The notes under the pieces are model-generated. The model was not told where the DNA came from and did no database searches. It saw only the letters and a list, made by a program, of their open reading frames with translations. Made by a program: the position numbers and the translations under genes. From positions 186,001 to 250,000 of the forward strand of contig NZ_LGLV01000010.1 of the NCBI RefSeq assembly GCF_001687365.1: a stretch of DNA of 64,000 bases, read 5' to 3'. Below are positions 9,029-20,464 of the stretch, in pieces. The stretch is from Pararhizobium polonicum (lineage in GTDB: Bacteria; Pseudomonadota; Alphaproteobacteria; Rhizobiales; Rhizobiaceae). Positions within the stretch are counted from its first letter, which is position 1, and each line of letters begins with the position of its first letter.

Positions 9029-9076
9029 ATTCGTTTGACATTCGTAAGATTTTCGCTTTAATTAATTTTGCTTTCG
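9029..9076 (+). promoter_or_regulatory. Helically phased TTCG repeats upstream of glpD (candidate GlpR operator)
   Basis: TTCG occurs at 9030, 9041, 9052 and 9073, spacings of 11, 11 and 21 bases, all on one face of the helix. The flanks resemble the half-site of the dyad before glpR (ATTCG, TTTCG). The stretch ends 45 bases before the GTG start of glpD, so a bound repressor would cover the promoter. Confidence 0.55.
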
Positions 9077-9120
9077 CATGTGCTCAAAATTGTGCAATGC
9101 GAAATGTGGGAGGGGAAGCA

Positions 9121-10638
9121 GTGCCTGCGCAAGACGTACTCGACATCTTCGTGATCGGTGGCGGCATCAATGGATGCGGTATCGCAAGGGATGCTGTCGG
9201 CCGTGGATATTCGGTTGCGCTGGCCGAAATGGACGATTTCGCTTCCGGCACCTCGTCGCGCGCCACCAAGCTTATTCATGGCGGACTGCGCTATCTTGAA
9301 CATTACGAGTTCAGGCTGGTGCGTGAATCGCTGATGGAGCGCGAAGTGCTCTGGGCCATGGCCCCGCATATCATCTGGCCGATGCGGTTCGTCCTGCCGT
9401 TCCACAAGGGTGGCATCCGCCCGGCCTGGCTCATTCGCCTCGGCCTCTTCCTCTACGATCATATCGGCGGCCGCAAGCTTTTGCCCGCCACCCGCACGCT
9501 GGACATGCGGCGCGATCCGGCGGCCAAGCCGCTGAAGGCGCTGTTCACCAAGGCCTTCGAATATTCCGATGGCTGGGTGGATGACGCCCGCCTCGTGGTT
9601 CTCAACGCGAAGGACGCGGCGCTGAAGGGCGCGCGCATCATGACCCGTAGCCGGGTGGTGTCGGCTGAGCGCGAGGGCGGGCTGTGGACGGTCGACGTCG
9701 AGAATGTCGCGACCGGTGCCGTCAGCACGTTCAAGGCGCGCATGCTGGTCAATGCCGCCGGCCCCTGGGTGGACGTGGTGCTATCGAACGCTCTGCGCAA
9801 GAACAATGTTCACAATGTCCGGCTGGTTCAGGGCAGCCATATCGTCGTGAAGAAGAAGTTCGACGATGCCCGCGCCTATTTCTTCCAGAATCCGGACAAC
9901 CGCATCATCTTCGCGATCCCCTATGAGGCCGATTTCACGCTGATCGGCACGACCGACAACGATTATACCGGCGATCCCAAGGATATCCGCATCACCGATG
10001 CCGAGATCGACTATCTCTGCTCGGCGGCAAGCGAGTATTTTTCCGAAGCTGTCAAACCGGCCGATGTCGTCTGGACCTATTCCGGCGTGCGGCCGCTGTT
10101 CGACGACGGTGCCTCGAAGGCGCAGGAAGCCACCCGCGATTACGTGCTGAAGGTGGACGGCGACGATGGCGAGGCGCCGCTGCTCAACGTTTTCGGCGGC
10201 AAGCTGACGACCTACCGCCGGCTTGGCGAGCATGCGCTGGAAAAGATTGCCGGTGCGATCGGCGCCAAAGGCATGCCGTGGACAGCCAAGAGCGTGCTTC
10301 CGGGCGGTGATTTTCCGGCGACCGGCTATGATGCCGAAGTTGCAAAACTCAAGTGCGGCTATCCGTTTCTGGCCGAGCGCCATGCGCGCCGGCTTGTGCG
10401 GCTGTATGGTACGCTGGCAGCACGCCTGCTTGGCGCTGCCGGCAAGGTGGAGGACCTCGGGTTGCATTTCGGCGCCGATCTCTACGAGGTCGAGGTGAAC
10501 TGGCTGATCGCCCAGGAATGGGCGCGGCACGCCGAGGATGTGCTGTGGCGGCGCACCAAGCTGGGACTATCATTGAGCCAGGCGGAAGCCGCCGGGCTGG
10601 AGGAATACATGCGGGAGACGGTTCGCAGCGTTGCCTGA
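9121..10638 (+). CDS. glpD: Glycerol-3-phosphate dehydrogenase, FAD-dependent
   Basis: Membrane-associated flavoprotein (505 aa, close to the 501 of E. coli GlpD) that oxidises glycerol 3-phosphate to dihydroxyacetone phosphate and feeds electrons to the quinone pool. The N-terminal Rossmann motif is VIGGGINGCG, followed by SGTSSRATKLIHGGLRYLE-type family sequence. The GTG at 9121 is chosen because GGGAGGGG lies a few bases upstream; an ATG at 9097 lacks this. It is the first structural gene of the glycerol operon. No glycerol kinase gene is in the window, so glpK must lie elsewhere. Confidence 0.95.
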   Translation: MPAQDVLDIFVIGGGINGCGIARDAVGRGYSVALAEMDDFASGTSSRATKLIHGGLRYLEHYEFRLVRESLMEREVLWAMAPHIIWPMRFVLPFHKGGIRPAWLIRLGLFLYDHIGGRKLLPATRTLDMRRDPAAKPLKALFTKAFEYSDGWVDDARLVVLNAKDAALKGARIMTRSRVVSAEREGGLWTVDVENVATGAVSTFKARMLVNAAGPWVDVVLSNALRKNNVHNVRLVQGSHIVVKKKFDDARAYFFQNPDNRIIFAIPYEADFTLIGTTDNDYTGDPKDIRITDAEIDYLCSAASEYFSEAVKPADVVWTYSGVRPLFDDGASKAQEATRDYVLKVDGDDGEAPLLNVFGGKLTTYRRLGEHALEKIAGAIGAKGMPWTAKSVLPGGDFPATGYDAEVAKLKCGYPFLAERHARRLVRLYGTLAARLLGAAGKVEDLGLHFGADLYEVEVNWLIAQEWARHAEDVLWRRTKLGLSLSQAEAAGLEEYMRETVRSVA

Positions 10639-10689
10639 CGGCAATGCCGACCCTGTAAGTCTGCCGGTGTCTGGGAGGACGACGACCGA

Positions 10690-11784
10690 ATGCTCGAACT
10701 GAAAAACATCACCAAGGTCGTGGGGGCGGATACGCATATCCATCCGACCGATCTTGTGCTGGAGCGGGGCTCGCTCAATGTGCTTCTGGGCCCGACGCTA
10801 TCCGGCAAGACGTCGCTGATGCGGCTGATGGCGGGGCTGGACAAGCCGACCACCGGCACCATTGCGTTTGACGGAAAAGACGTGACCGGCATGCGGGTGC
10901 AGGACCGCTCTGTCGCCATGGTCTACCAGCAGTTCATCAACTATCCGGCGATGACGGTCTACGAGAACATCGCCTCGCCGATGCGCATTTCCGGCAAGGA
11001 CGCGGCGACGATCGACCGCGAGGTCCGCAAGGCGGCCGAGCTGATGAAGCTGACGCCTTATCTGGAGCGCACGCCGCTCAACCTGTCCGGCGGTCAGCAG
11101 CAGCGCACGGCACTGGCGCGCGCCATCGTCAAGAATGCCAGCCTGGTGCTGCTCGACGAGCCGCTTGCCAATCTCGACTACAAGCTGCGCGAGGAACTGC
11201 GCGAAGAGCTGCCGAAGCTGTTTGCCGCTTCCGGCTCGATCTTCGTCTATGCGACCACCGAACCGGGCGAGGCCCTGCTGCTCGGCGGCAATACGGCAAC
11301 GATGCACCAGGGGCGGATCAGCCAATTCGGCTCGACGATCTCGGTCTACCGCAAGCCGTCCGACATCGTCACCGCCAAAACCTTCGCCGATCCGCCGCTT
11401 AACACCATCGATCTGGTCAAGTCCGGCAATGTTTTCGAGCGTGACGGCATCACCGTTCTGCCGGTGCCGGCGCATCTTTCCGCCATTGCCGACGGTGCCT
11501 ATACCGTCGCCTTCCATCCGCACCATCTGTCGCTTGCCCGCCCGCATGAAACAGCGGCGGTGCTGAAGGCGCGCATCATCATTTCGGAAATTGCCGGCTC
11601 CGAGAGCTTCATCCATGTCGATTGGACCGGATCGCGCTGGGTCATGCTCGAGCACGGCATCCACGACATCGAGCCGGATACGGCGATCGAGCTTTTCGTC
11701 GATACGCGCCACCTGATGGTCTTCGGGCCGGATGGGCGCGCGATTGGCGGCGCTACCGATAGCCAGACCGTTCGGGGGGCGTGA
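10690..11784 (+). CDS. glpS: Glycerol ABC transporter ATP-binding protein GlpS
   Basis: One of two nucleotide-binding subunits (364 aa) of the glycerol importer. Walker A is GPTLSGKT (34-41), the signature LSGGQ is intact (132-136), and Walker B is VLLDEP (153-158). The switch histidine is missing: where the family has THD the protein has TTE, with Thr at position 190. About 150 C-terminal residues form the MalK-like regulatory domain. It pairs with GlpT, which has the opposite defect, so the two probably form one consensus and one degenerate ATP site. Confidence 0.93.
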   Translation: MLELKNITKVVGADTHIHPTDLVLERGSLNVLLGPTLSGKTSLMRLMAGLDKPTTGTIAFDGKDVTGMRVQDRSVAMVYQQFINYPAMTVYENIASPMRISGKDAATIDREVRKAAELMKLTPYLERTPLNLSGGQQQRTALARAIVKNASLVLLDEPLANLDYKLREELREELPKLFAASGSIFVYATTEPGEALLLGGNTATMHQGRISQFGSTISVYRKPSDIVTAKTFADPPLNTIDLVKSGNVFERDGITVLPVPAHLSAIADGAYTVAFHPHHLSLARPHETAAVLKARIIISEIAGSESFIHVDWTGSRWVMLEHGIHDIEPDTAIELFVDTRHLMVFGPDGRAIGGATDSQTVRGA

Positions 11785-11794
11785 GGAGAAAACC

Positions 11795-12883
<1,089 letters not shown>

Positions 12884-12885
12884 TC

Positions 12886-13752
12886 ATGGAAAAGACCTGG
12901 AACAACAAGGCCTGGTTCATGGTTCTGCCGGTGCTGGTGCTGGTCGCCTTCTCGGCGGTCATCCCGCTGATGACGGTGGTCAATTATTCGGTACAGGATA
13001 CTTTCGGCAACAACGAGTTCTTCTGGGCGGGCACCGACTGGTTCATCCAGGTGCTGCAGTCCGACCGTTTCTGGGATGCGCTGCAGCGCAATCTGCTGTT
13101 TTCGGGCATTATCCTGACCATTGAAATCCCGCTCGGCATCCTGATTGCGTTGAACATGCCCAAGAAGGGCTTCGGCGTTCCCGTCTGCCTCGTACTGATG
13201 TCTTTGCCGCTGCTGATCCCGTGGAATGTCGTCGGCACCATCTGGCAGGTCTTCGGTCGCGTCGATATTGGCCTGCTCGGGTATACGCTGGCGGCTCTCG
13301 GCATTCCCTATAACTACGTCAACAACGTACTGGACGCCTGGATCACCCTGATCGTCATGGATATCTGGCACTGGACCAGCCTCGTGGTTCTCCTGTGCTA
13401 TGCCGGCCTCGTGTCGATCCCGGATGCCTATTATCAGGCGGCCAAGATCGATGGCGCCTCGCGCTGGGCGGTGTTCCGCTACATCCAGCTGCCGAAAATG
13501 AAGCGCGTTCTCCTGATCGCCTTCCTGCTGCGGTTCATGGACAGTTTCATGATCTACACCGAGCCCTTCGTCGTCACCGGCGGCGGGCCTGGAAACTCCA
13601 CCACATTCCTGTCGATCGATCTCGTCAAGACGGCCATCGGCCAGTTCGACCTTGGTCCGGCGGCGGCACTGTCGCTCATCTACTTCCTGATCATCCTGCT
13701 GCTCTCATGGATCTTCTACACCGTGATGACCACCAGCGATGCGCAGAACTGA
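12886..13752 (+). CDS. glpP: Glycerol ABC transporter permease GlpP
   Basis: Inner-membrane permease (288 aa) of the MalF/UgpA type with about six transmembrane segments. The EAA loop that docks the ATPase is seen as YYQAAKIDGASRWAVF in the middle of the protein, and a GGPGNST segment follows. It begins two bases after the glpT stop, with GGGGGGAGG ahead of it, so translation is probably coupled. It should pair with GlpQ to form the channel. Confidence 0.92.
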   Translation: MEKTWNNKAWFMVLPVLVLVAFSAVIPLMTVVNYSVQDTFGNNEFFWAGTDWFIQVLQSDRFWDALQRNLLFSGIILTIEIPLGILIALNMPKKGFGVPVCLVLMSLPLLIPWNVVGTIWQVFGRVDIGLLGYTLAALGIPYNYVNNVLDAWITLIVMDIWHWTSLVVLLCYAGLVSIPDAYYQAAKIDGASRWAVFRYIQLPKMKRVLLIAFLLRFMDSFMIYTEPFVVTGGGPGNSTTFLSIDLVKTAIGQFDLGPAAALSLIYFLIILLLSWIFYTVMTTSDAQN

Positions 13753-13773
13753 CGGCCGGAGGGAGGGAAAACA

Positions 13774-14610
13774 ATGACCACCGCGACACAATCCGCATCA
13801 CCGGCATCCGGCCGCAGCCTCTCCTGGCTCGTGCCGACGATCTACATCATCTTCCTGCTGCTGCCGATCTACTGGCTCGTCAACATGAGCTTCAAGACGA
13901 ACACGGAGATCACCGGGGCGTTCTCGCTCTATCCACACGCCCCGACGCTGAGGAACTACGCGGTGATCTTCACCGATCCGTCCTGGTATAATGGCTATAT
14001 CAACTCGATCATCTATGTGGTGATGAACACGGTGATCTCGGTGACGGCGGCCTTGCCGGCGGCCTACGCTTTTTCGCGCTACCGGTTCCTCGGCGACAAG
14101 CATCTGTTCTTCTGGCTGCTCACCAACCGCATGGCGCCGCCGGCCGTCTTCGCGCTGCCGTTCTTCCAGCTCTATTCCGCTTTCGGCCTGATCGACACCC
14201 ACATCGCCGTGGCGCTGGCGCACTGCCTGTTCAACGTGCCGCTGGCGGTCTGGATCCTCGAAGGCTTCATGTCCGGCGTGCCGAAGGAAATCGACGAGAC
14301 GGCCTATATCGACGGCTATTCCTTTCCGCGCTTCTTCATCAAGATCTACATCCCGCTGATTGCATCCGGCATCGGTGTCGCCGCCTTCTTCTGCTTCATG
14401 TTTTCCTGGGTCGAGCTTTTGATCGCCCGCACCCTGACGACGACGGCCGCCAAGCCGATCGCCGCCATCATGACGCGCACGGTTTCGGCATCCGGCATGG
14501 ACTGGGGCGTGCTGGCGGCAGCCGGCGTGCTCACCATCATTCCGGGTGCGATCGTCATCTATTTCGTCAGAAACTATATCGCCAAGGGCTTTGCCCTGGG
14601 CCGCGTGTGA
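13774..14610 (+). CDS. glpQ: Glycerol ABC transporter permease GlpQ
   Basis: Second permease (278 aa), of the MalG/UgpE type, with six predicted membrane segments. The EAA-type loop is EIDETAYIDGYSFPRFF, and the C-terminus ends in a basic, G-rich tail as in MalG relatives. It lies 21 bases after glpP, with GGAGGGA upstream. Despite the symbol it is unrelated to glycerophosphodiester phosphodiesterase GlpQ. Confidence 0.92.
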   Translation: MTTATQSASPASGRSLSWLVPTIYIIFLLLPIYWLVNMSFKTNTEITGAFSLYPHAPTLRNYAVIFTDPSWYNGYINSIIYVVMNTVISVTAALPAAYAFSRYRFLGDKHLFFWLLTNRMAPPAVFALPFFQLYSAFGLIDTHIAVALAHCLFNVPLAVWILEGFMSGVPKEIDETAYIDGYSFPRFFIKIYIPLIASGIGVAAFFCFMFSWVELLIARTLTTTAAKPIAAIMTRTVSASGMDWGVLAAAGVLTIIPGAIVIYFVRNYIAKGFALGRV

Positions 14611-14623
14611 GGGAGGCAGGCCA

Positions 14624-14905
14624 ATGAATTTTTCATGGATGGCATGGACGCTGCCGACAGCGCTCTTCTTTCTGGCGATCCTGCTCCTGCTGATCGGCAT
14701 GGGCATCTGGGAATATCTGTCGCCCGGCGGCAATCCGCGGGTCGGCATCCTGCGCTTCGAGACGACGCGCGGCGACCGGCTGTTCGTGTCGCTGCTCGGG
14801 AGCGCTTTCATTCATCTCGCATGGCTGGGGCTGATCGGTCCCAACGTGTGGTGGGCTCTTGCTCTGTCCGTTGTCTACGCCGTCGGCGTGTTCAAGCTGG
14901 TCTGA
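14624..14905 (+). CDS. glpU: Small membrane protein GlpU of the glycerol transporter operon
   Basis: Short protein (93 aa) with three hydrophobic segments separated by a charged loop, resembling the DUF2160 family found in rhizobial glycerol operons. The ATG at 14624 has GGGAGGC seven bases ahead and lies 13 bases after the glpQ stop. Its role is unknown; its fixed place between permease and binding-protein genes suggests an accessory part of the importer. Confidence 0.85.
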   Translation: MNFSWMAWTLPTALFFLAILLLLIGMGIWEYLSPGGNPRVGILRFETTRGDRLFVSLLGSAFIHLAWLGLIGPNVWWALALSVVYAVGVFKLV

Positions 14906-14990
14906 CGCAAGTTTGAAGAAGCGGGTCTGGCCGGGGGAGGATCCGGGAGCCTGAAACTGCAATCGCAAAACCTTAAGAGGAGGAGTACTC

Positions 14991-16709
<1,719 letters not shown>

Positions 16710-16718
16710 GAGGACAGT

Positions 16719-16744
16719 CCGGCGCCGGATAAAACCGGCGCCGG
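16719..16744 (+). terminator. Hairpin terminator after glpV
   Basis: CCGGCGCCGG (16719-16728), loop ATAAAA, CCGGCGCCGG (16735-16744): a 10-bp GC stem ten bases after the glpV stop. The downstream T content is modest (CCTTGTTGTT), so efficiency is uncertain. Confidence 0.6.
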
Positions 16745-16784
16745 GCCTTGTTGTTCCGATCGGCCTTTACCTGTTGGCCGGCAA

Positions 16785-16823
16785 AAAAGAAGCCGCCCGG
16801 AGACAGTCTCCGGGCGGCTTTTC
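16785..16823. terminator. Bidirectional rho-independent terminator between glpV and the sugar transferase gene
   Basis: AGCCGCCCGGAGA (16791-16803), three-base loop, TCTCCGGGCGGCT (16807-16819): a perfect 13-bp stem. A-runs lie to the left (16783-16788) and T's to the right, so it can serve both converging units. On the minus strand the stem is followed by six T's after a C, a strong terminator for the sugar transferase gene. Confidence 0.85.
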
Positions 16824-16882
16824 GTTGATTGATGTTCCCGACGGCGGGGCTTGGGAACACCCGCCGTTCCGGTCTTGAAGTC

Positions 16883-17590
16883 TCAGAGGCCGGTACCGCC
16901 CCTTAACTCGTTGACGACGGTGCGGATCATGATCTTCATGTCGAGGAACAGCGAGAAGTTCCGGACATATTCGACATCGCAGACGATGCGGCGGATCGCC
17001 ATCCAGCGGTGTCCCGTCGGGCCGCGCAGGCCGCGCGCCTGTGCCAGACCGGTGAGACCCGGACGCATCAGATGCCGATACTCGTATCCCTGCACCAGTT
17101 CGGAATAGCTGCGCCCAGCAGCCAGCATGTCGGGCACATGCGGACGCGGCCCGACCAGCGACATGTCGCCGATCAGAACGTTCCACAGCTGCGGCAGTTC
17201 GTCGAGATTGGTCTTGCGCAGAACACGACCGAGCGGCGTGATGCGCGGGTCATTGTCGACCGTCTGGCGCACGCCGCTCCAGTCGCAGAGGTCGGTGTAC
17301 ATGGAACGGAACTTCAGGATCTCGAACGGAGCCTCGTTGAGGCCCGTGCGCAATTGCCTGAAGAAAACCGGGCCCTTGCTTTCCAGCTTGATCAGTACGG
17401 CAATGAGAAGGACGACGGGCGCCAGAACGAGAAGGCCGAAAAACGACCCGGCGATATCGAACGCCCGCTTGAGTGCGAGTTGAACGGGCAAGTCCGGTGC
17501 GCTGGCCGGATTGATGTAGAAATTGCTTTCATCCGCACGCCGTTCCTTGCCCTGAACGGTATACCCTCCAGAAATAGTCCTGATCAACAT
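16883..17590 (-). CDS. ExoY-like undecaprenyl-phosphate sugar transferase
   Basis: Bacterial sugar transferase (235 aa from the chosen start) that moves a sugar-phosphate onto the lipid carrier to begin exopolysaccharide synthesis. One membrane segment (about 44-67) follows KRAFD. The catalytic core has KFRSM, then TNLDELPQLWNVL and DMSLVGPRP. The ATG at 17590 has GGAGG five bases upstream; longer in-frame starts at 17644 and 17749 lack a well-placed site. No other polysaccharide genes are adjacent, so it is an orphan initiator enzyme. Its leader is unusually AT-rich. Confidence 0.88.
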   Translation of the reverse strand: MLIRTISGGYTVQGKERRADESNFYINPASAPDLPVQLALKRAFDIAGSFFGLLVLAPVVLLIAVLIKLESKGPVFFRQLRTGLNEAPFEILKFRSMYTDLCDWSGVRQTVDNDPRITPLGRVLRKTNLDELPQLWNVLIGDMSLVGPRPHVPDMLAAGRSYSELVQGYEYRHLMRPGLTGLAQARGLRGPTGHRWMAIRRIVCDVEYVRNFSLFLDMKIMIRTVVNELRGGTGL

Positions 17591-18073
17591 GCTATCCTCC
17601 ACTCCGATAGCAGGTGATTGTTGTAACATCATTTTTTCTGTCATGGCTTTAAATACTCCTGGCACTTTTGACAGACGATGCAGGCCTATGTCCGGCCTTT
17701 TCCGAAAAATGTGTTTGTCCAAAGAAGCCGGTCGATTTTCTATTCTCAAAATAAATGGTTTCCTCGCCTTTTCGGCAAGGTTCTTATGTCCGGTATTCCC
17801 GTTGAGTATTGCCGTCCCTGAAAATTATTTGTCTGCTAAAGATATTTTTATTTTTTAACCATTTATTAAATATGATCGACTTTGACAAGCCGTCGCTGAT
17901 GCAATCTTCTTATCTGTGGTTAATTTGCAGCGCTCCGAAACGGATCAATTTTGGGTGGATTAGAGTTGCCGTTCAAGCTCTTGCCGCAAAACAGCATGGG
18001 GTTGCTGCATCGCCGTTGCCGGCTTCAGCGTAAGGTCGGTTCGTTTGAAATTTTTATGACTGGACCGGTTCGG
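17591..18073. other. AT-rich non-coding leader of the sugar transferase gene
   Basis: No convincing gene in these 483 bases. From about 17700 to 17960 the composition is far more AT-rich than the rest of the window, with long T/A runs near 17820-17875. It probably holds the promoter of the sugar transferase gene. AT-rich control regions of this type are bound by the Ros/MucR zinc-finger regulators in rhizobia, but no specific site could be confirmed. Confidence 0.5.
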
Positions 18074-18952
18074 TCACGGTGCCGTGTTTTCAGGGCCTGA
18101 GAGTGTCCACCCTTCGGAACTTTCGCCCGCCATCATCCCGTCGATCATCGGCAGGCCGTCGCTGCCGGTCAGCGGGAACCATTTGCCGCGGTCGAAGAAC
18201 AGGTCCCCCGGCGTCCCGTTGCCGGGCTTGCCGATCTGGTTGGCGAGGAAATTGTAGCGCGGTGTCTCGCCGAATTCTCTCTTGAACTGGATCCGGCTGC
18301 CGAAATTGCGGATGTCGAAGGCCTCGAGCGCGTGAATCTTGCCGATGATTTCGCCCGGGTTCCCCCATCGGACCTGGCGCAGGAAGATGTTGGCCGCACT
18401 GCCGGCAAGGTCGGCGACCCGGATGGCATCCGCGTCGTTCTCGATATTCAGCTTGACGCGAAAGGAGGTGACGCGGTTTTCGCCGTCCCCCTTGATGAAG
18501 ATGAAAATCGAGGATTGGGCGGGTTCGTTCGCGTTTCTGACCGGGAGATCGACGGAGGACGAGCATTCCCAGTTGTCCTTGGTGGCGCTGCTGACCGTCC
18601 AGTCGAGATCGCCGAAGCCGCCGCTCTTCAGCTGTTCGCACAGGGTTTTCGGATCGCTCTGGATCAGCCGGACGAAATTCTGTTGTGGCGCCCTGAAATC
18701 GGCGAAGGCGTAGACCGGCAGAACCATGCGCGCCGGCGGCAGGCGAAGGCCTCTGCTTTGGGTGATCGTGATCTGTTTCGGCGCGGGTTCAGGCTTTGCC
18801 AGCAGATCGGGATAACCGAGATAGACAAGCAGAAGATCAAGGTTGCGGTGGCCATTGGCGAGCAGCACGGTCGCCAGGATGCCGGCAAAGATCAGACCGA
18901 CAGCGGCGAGAAAGAAGATCTTTCCAGACCGGCTTTTCCGCTCCTCTTTCAT
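18074..18952 (-). CDS. Unknown membrane-anchored protein
   Basis: I do not recognise this 292-aa protein with confidence. It has a short basic N-terminus (KEERKSRSGK), one membrane segment at about 12-33, and a long soluble part that should face the periplasm. Two cysteines in the middle (CEQL and WECSS) are about 25 residues apart and could form a disulfide. It has no obvious repeats or catalytic motif. It may be one of the rhizobial DUF families. It stands alone between the sugar transferase leader and a small membrane protein, both on the same strand. Confidence 0.75.
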   Translation of the reverse strand: MKEERKSRSGKIFFLAAVGLIFAGILATVLLANGHRNLDLLLVYLGYPDLLAKPEPAPKQITITQSRGLRLPPARMVLPVYAFADFRAPQQNFVRLIQSDPKTLCEQLKSGGFGDLDWTVSSATKDNWECSSSVDLPVRNANEPAQSSIFIFIKGDGENRVTSFRVKLNIENDADAIRVADLAGSAANIFLRQVRWGNPGEIIGKIHALEAFDIRNFGSRIQFKREFGETPRYNFLANQIGKPGNGTPGDLFFDRGKWFPLTGSDGLPMIDGMMAGESSEGWTLSGPENTAP

Positions 18953-19028
18953 GCCTTGGCCATCCGGCGCTTCTCGTTTGTGCCAAGCCTATCCTGGCAT
19001 CTTTCCGGGGCGGGATTATGGACGTCTG

Positions 19029-19217
19029 TCAGCCCGTCTGCCGGGCCCTGTAGACCAGGATGATGACGTGAACGAGGAGCAGCGGCCATACCAGGCACAA
19101 AACCAGTCCGAGAACACGCATTCCATCCCAGCCGTTTCCGGCCATCTCACCCTCGCGATAGGTATTGTCGAGAAAAAACAGGCAGATCAAGGTATAAAAT
19201 AAAACAAACCATGCCAT
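19029..19217 (-). CDS. Small two-segment membrane protein, unknown
   Basis: A 62-residue protein with hydrophobic segments at both ends (WFVLFYTLICLFFL and VLGLVLCLVWPLLLVHVIIL) around a polar loop. The ATG at 19217 is the likely start; the frame remains open upstream but codes an unlikely peptide. The ribosome site is weak. It is supported mainly by its membrane pattern. Confidence 0.45.
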   Translation of the reverse strand: MAWFVLFYTLICLFFLDNTYREGEMAGNGWDGMRVLGLVLCLVWPLLLVHVIILVYRARQTG

Positions 19218-19433
19218 CGCGCAGGGACCGACATTCGTGGGAGGAAGACAAACTCGGGGAACGCGCGACTTTTCTGTGGCTGGCGAGGCGCCACGGCAAA
19301 GGCTGGCGCTATCCTCGCATGATTCGATTGTGGCGCACAATCGACCCGTGGCCCACGGTGATGCCGTCTTGTCTTCCGGCTCCGTCGACGCGTGGTATCC
19401 GGTTTCTTCTCAAGTGTTGCCCGGCGCCCCGGC

Positions 19434-20237
19434 TTAATTCCCTTCGTCGGGAATATTCAGAATATGCCCGCAGGCCTTGCAATGCACGGCGTCGGCATCG
19501 TGGCGCTGCAGGCCGCATTGCGGGCAGGGGAAGACGACCTTGTGTGGCCGGACGATCGCCTGCGCCAGCCGCACGAACAGCGAAATGCCGAAGATCATCG
19601 TCACGATCGAGGTCAGCTTGCCGAGCGTTCCGGGAAGCGTGATGTCGCCGAAGCCTGTCGTCGTAATGGTGGCGACGGTGAAATAGAGCGCATCGACAAA
19701 TCCCTCGACGCCGGCTTGATGATAGAAAAACGCCGTGTAGACGAAGCCGGTGACGAGGAAGAGGAAGGTGAGGAAATTGATGCAGGCACGGATGACGTCT
19801 TCCCATTCGCCATAGCCCGCACGCTTGATCAAAAGCGTAAACACCTTGCTCTGGCCGAGCGACCAGATGCGGAAGGCGCGCAGGAAGGCGAAATTGGAAA
19901 ACTGCGCCGGAAAGAGCAGCGTTGCCAGGATGGCGATATCGACCCAGGTCATCGGCCGCGTCAGCCAGCGTCTGAGGTTCGACGCGATCAGCACCCGCGC
20001 GCCGAGCTCGAAGGCGATCAGGGCGGCGATCGCGTAGTCGATGATGAGGTAGGTTCTGCCTGCACTGAAATAGGGGCCGAGCAGGAAGAAGATGATGATG
20101 GCAAGATCGACCACCGCCATGGCGACCTGAAACTGGATCGCCTTGCGGCTGGTTCCGAGATAAAGCGCCCGCAGCCGCTCCCGCAGTGCATTCAACTTTG
20201 TTTCGCCCGATTTTTGTCGATGGGTCTGTTCCGCCAT
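19434..20237 (-). CDS. Voltage-gated-type potassium channel with a C-terminal zinc ribbon
   Basis: Ion channel of the six-segment type (267 aa). An S4-like helix with spaced basic residues spans about 118-139. The selectivity filter is TTTGFGD at 192-198, which marks a K+ channel. The short tail carries CPQC (238-241) and CKAC (253-256), a four-cysteine zinc ribbon in place of the usual RCK/TrkA domain. The start at 20237 lacks a clear ribosome site; ATG 20276 or 20321 is possible. Confidence 0.85.
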   Translation of the reverse strand: MAEQTHRQKSGETKLNALRERLRALYLGTSRKAIQFQVAMAVVDLAIIIFFLLGPYFSAGRTYLIIDYAIAALIAFELGARVLIASNLRRWLTRPMTWVDIAILATLLFPAQFSNFAFLRAFRIWSLGQSKVFTLLIKRAGYGEWEDVIRACINFLTFLFLVTGFVYTAFFYHQAGVEGFVDALYFTVATITTTGFGDITLPGTLGKLTSIVTMIFGISLFVRLAQAIVRPHKVVFPCPQCGLQRHDADAVHCKACGHILNIPDEGN

Positions 20238-20464
20238 GGAAGCGAGATAGACTGCAACCCCGAGCGGGTCAATCATCGTGATATGCCGATGTGGAAGACA
20301 CATTCGGCATAGATTTGCCACGATGATAGAAACCCGAAAGAGTGATCAGAAAGGTGAAGTGCCATTTCCGACAAATTACAGGAAGTTCACTTTATTTGCG
20401 GATCGAAGCGGATGTATATCCTCGCCCATGCTATCGTTCCAAGTAGCATCAGCAGGGTGCCCAC

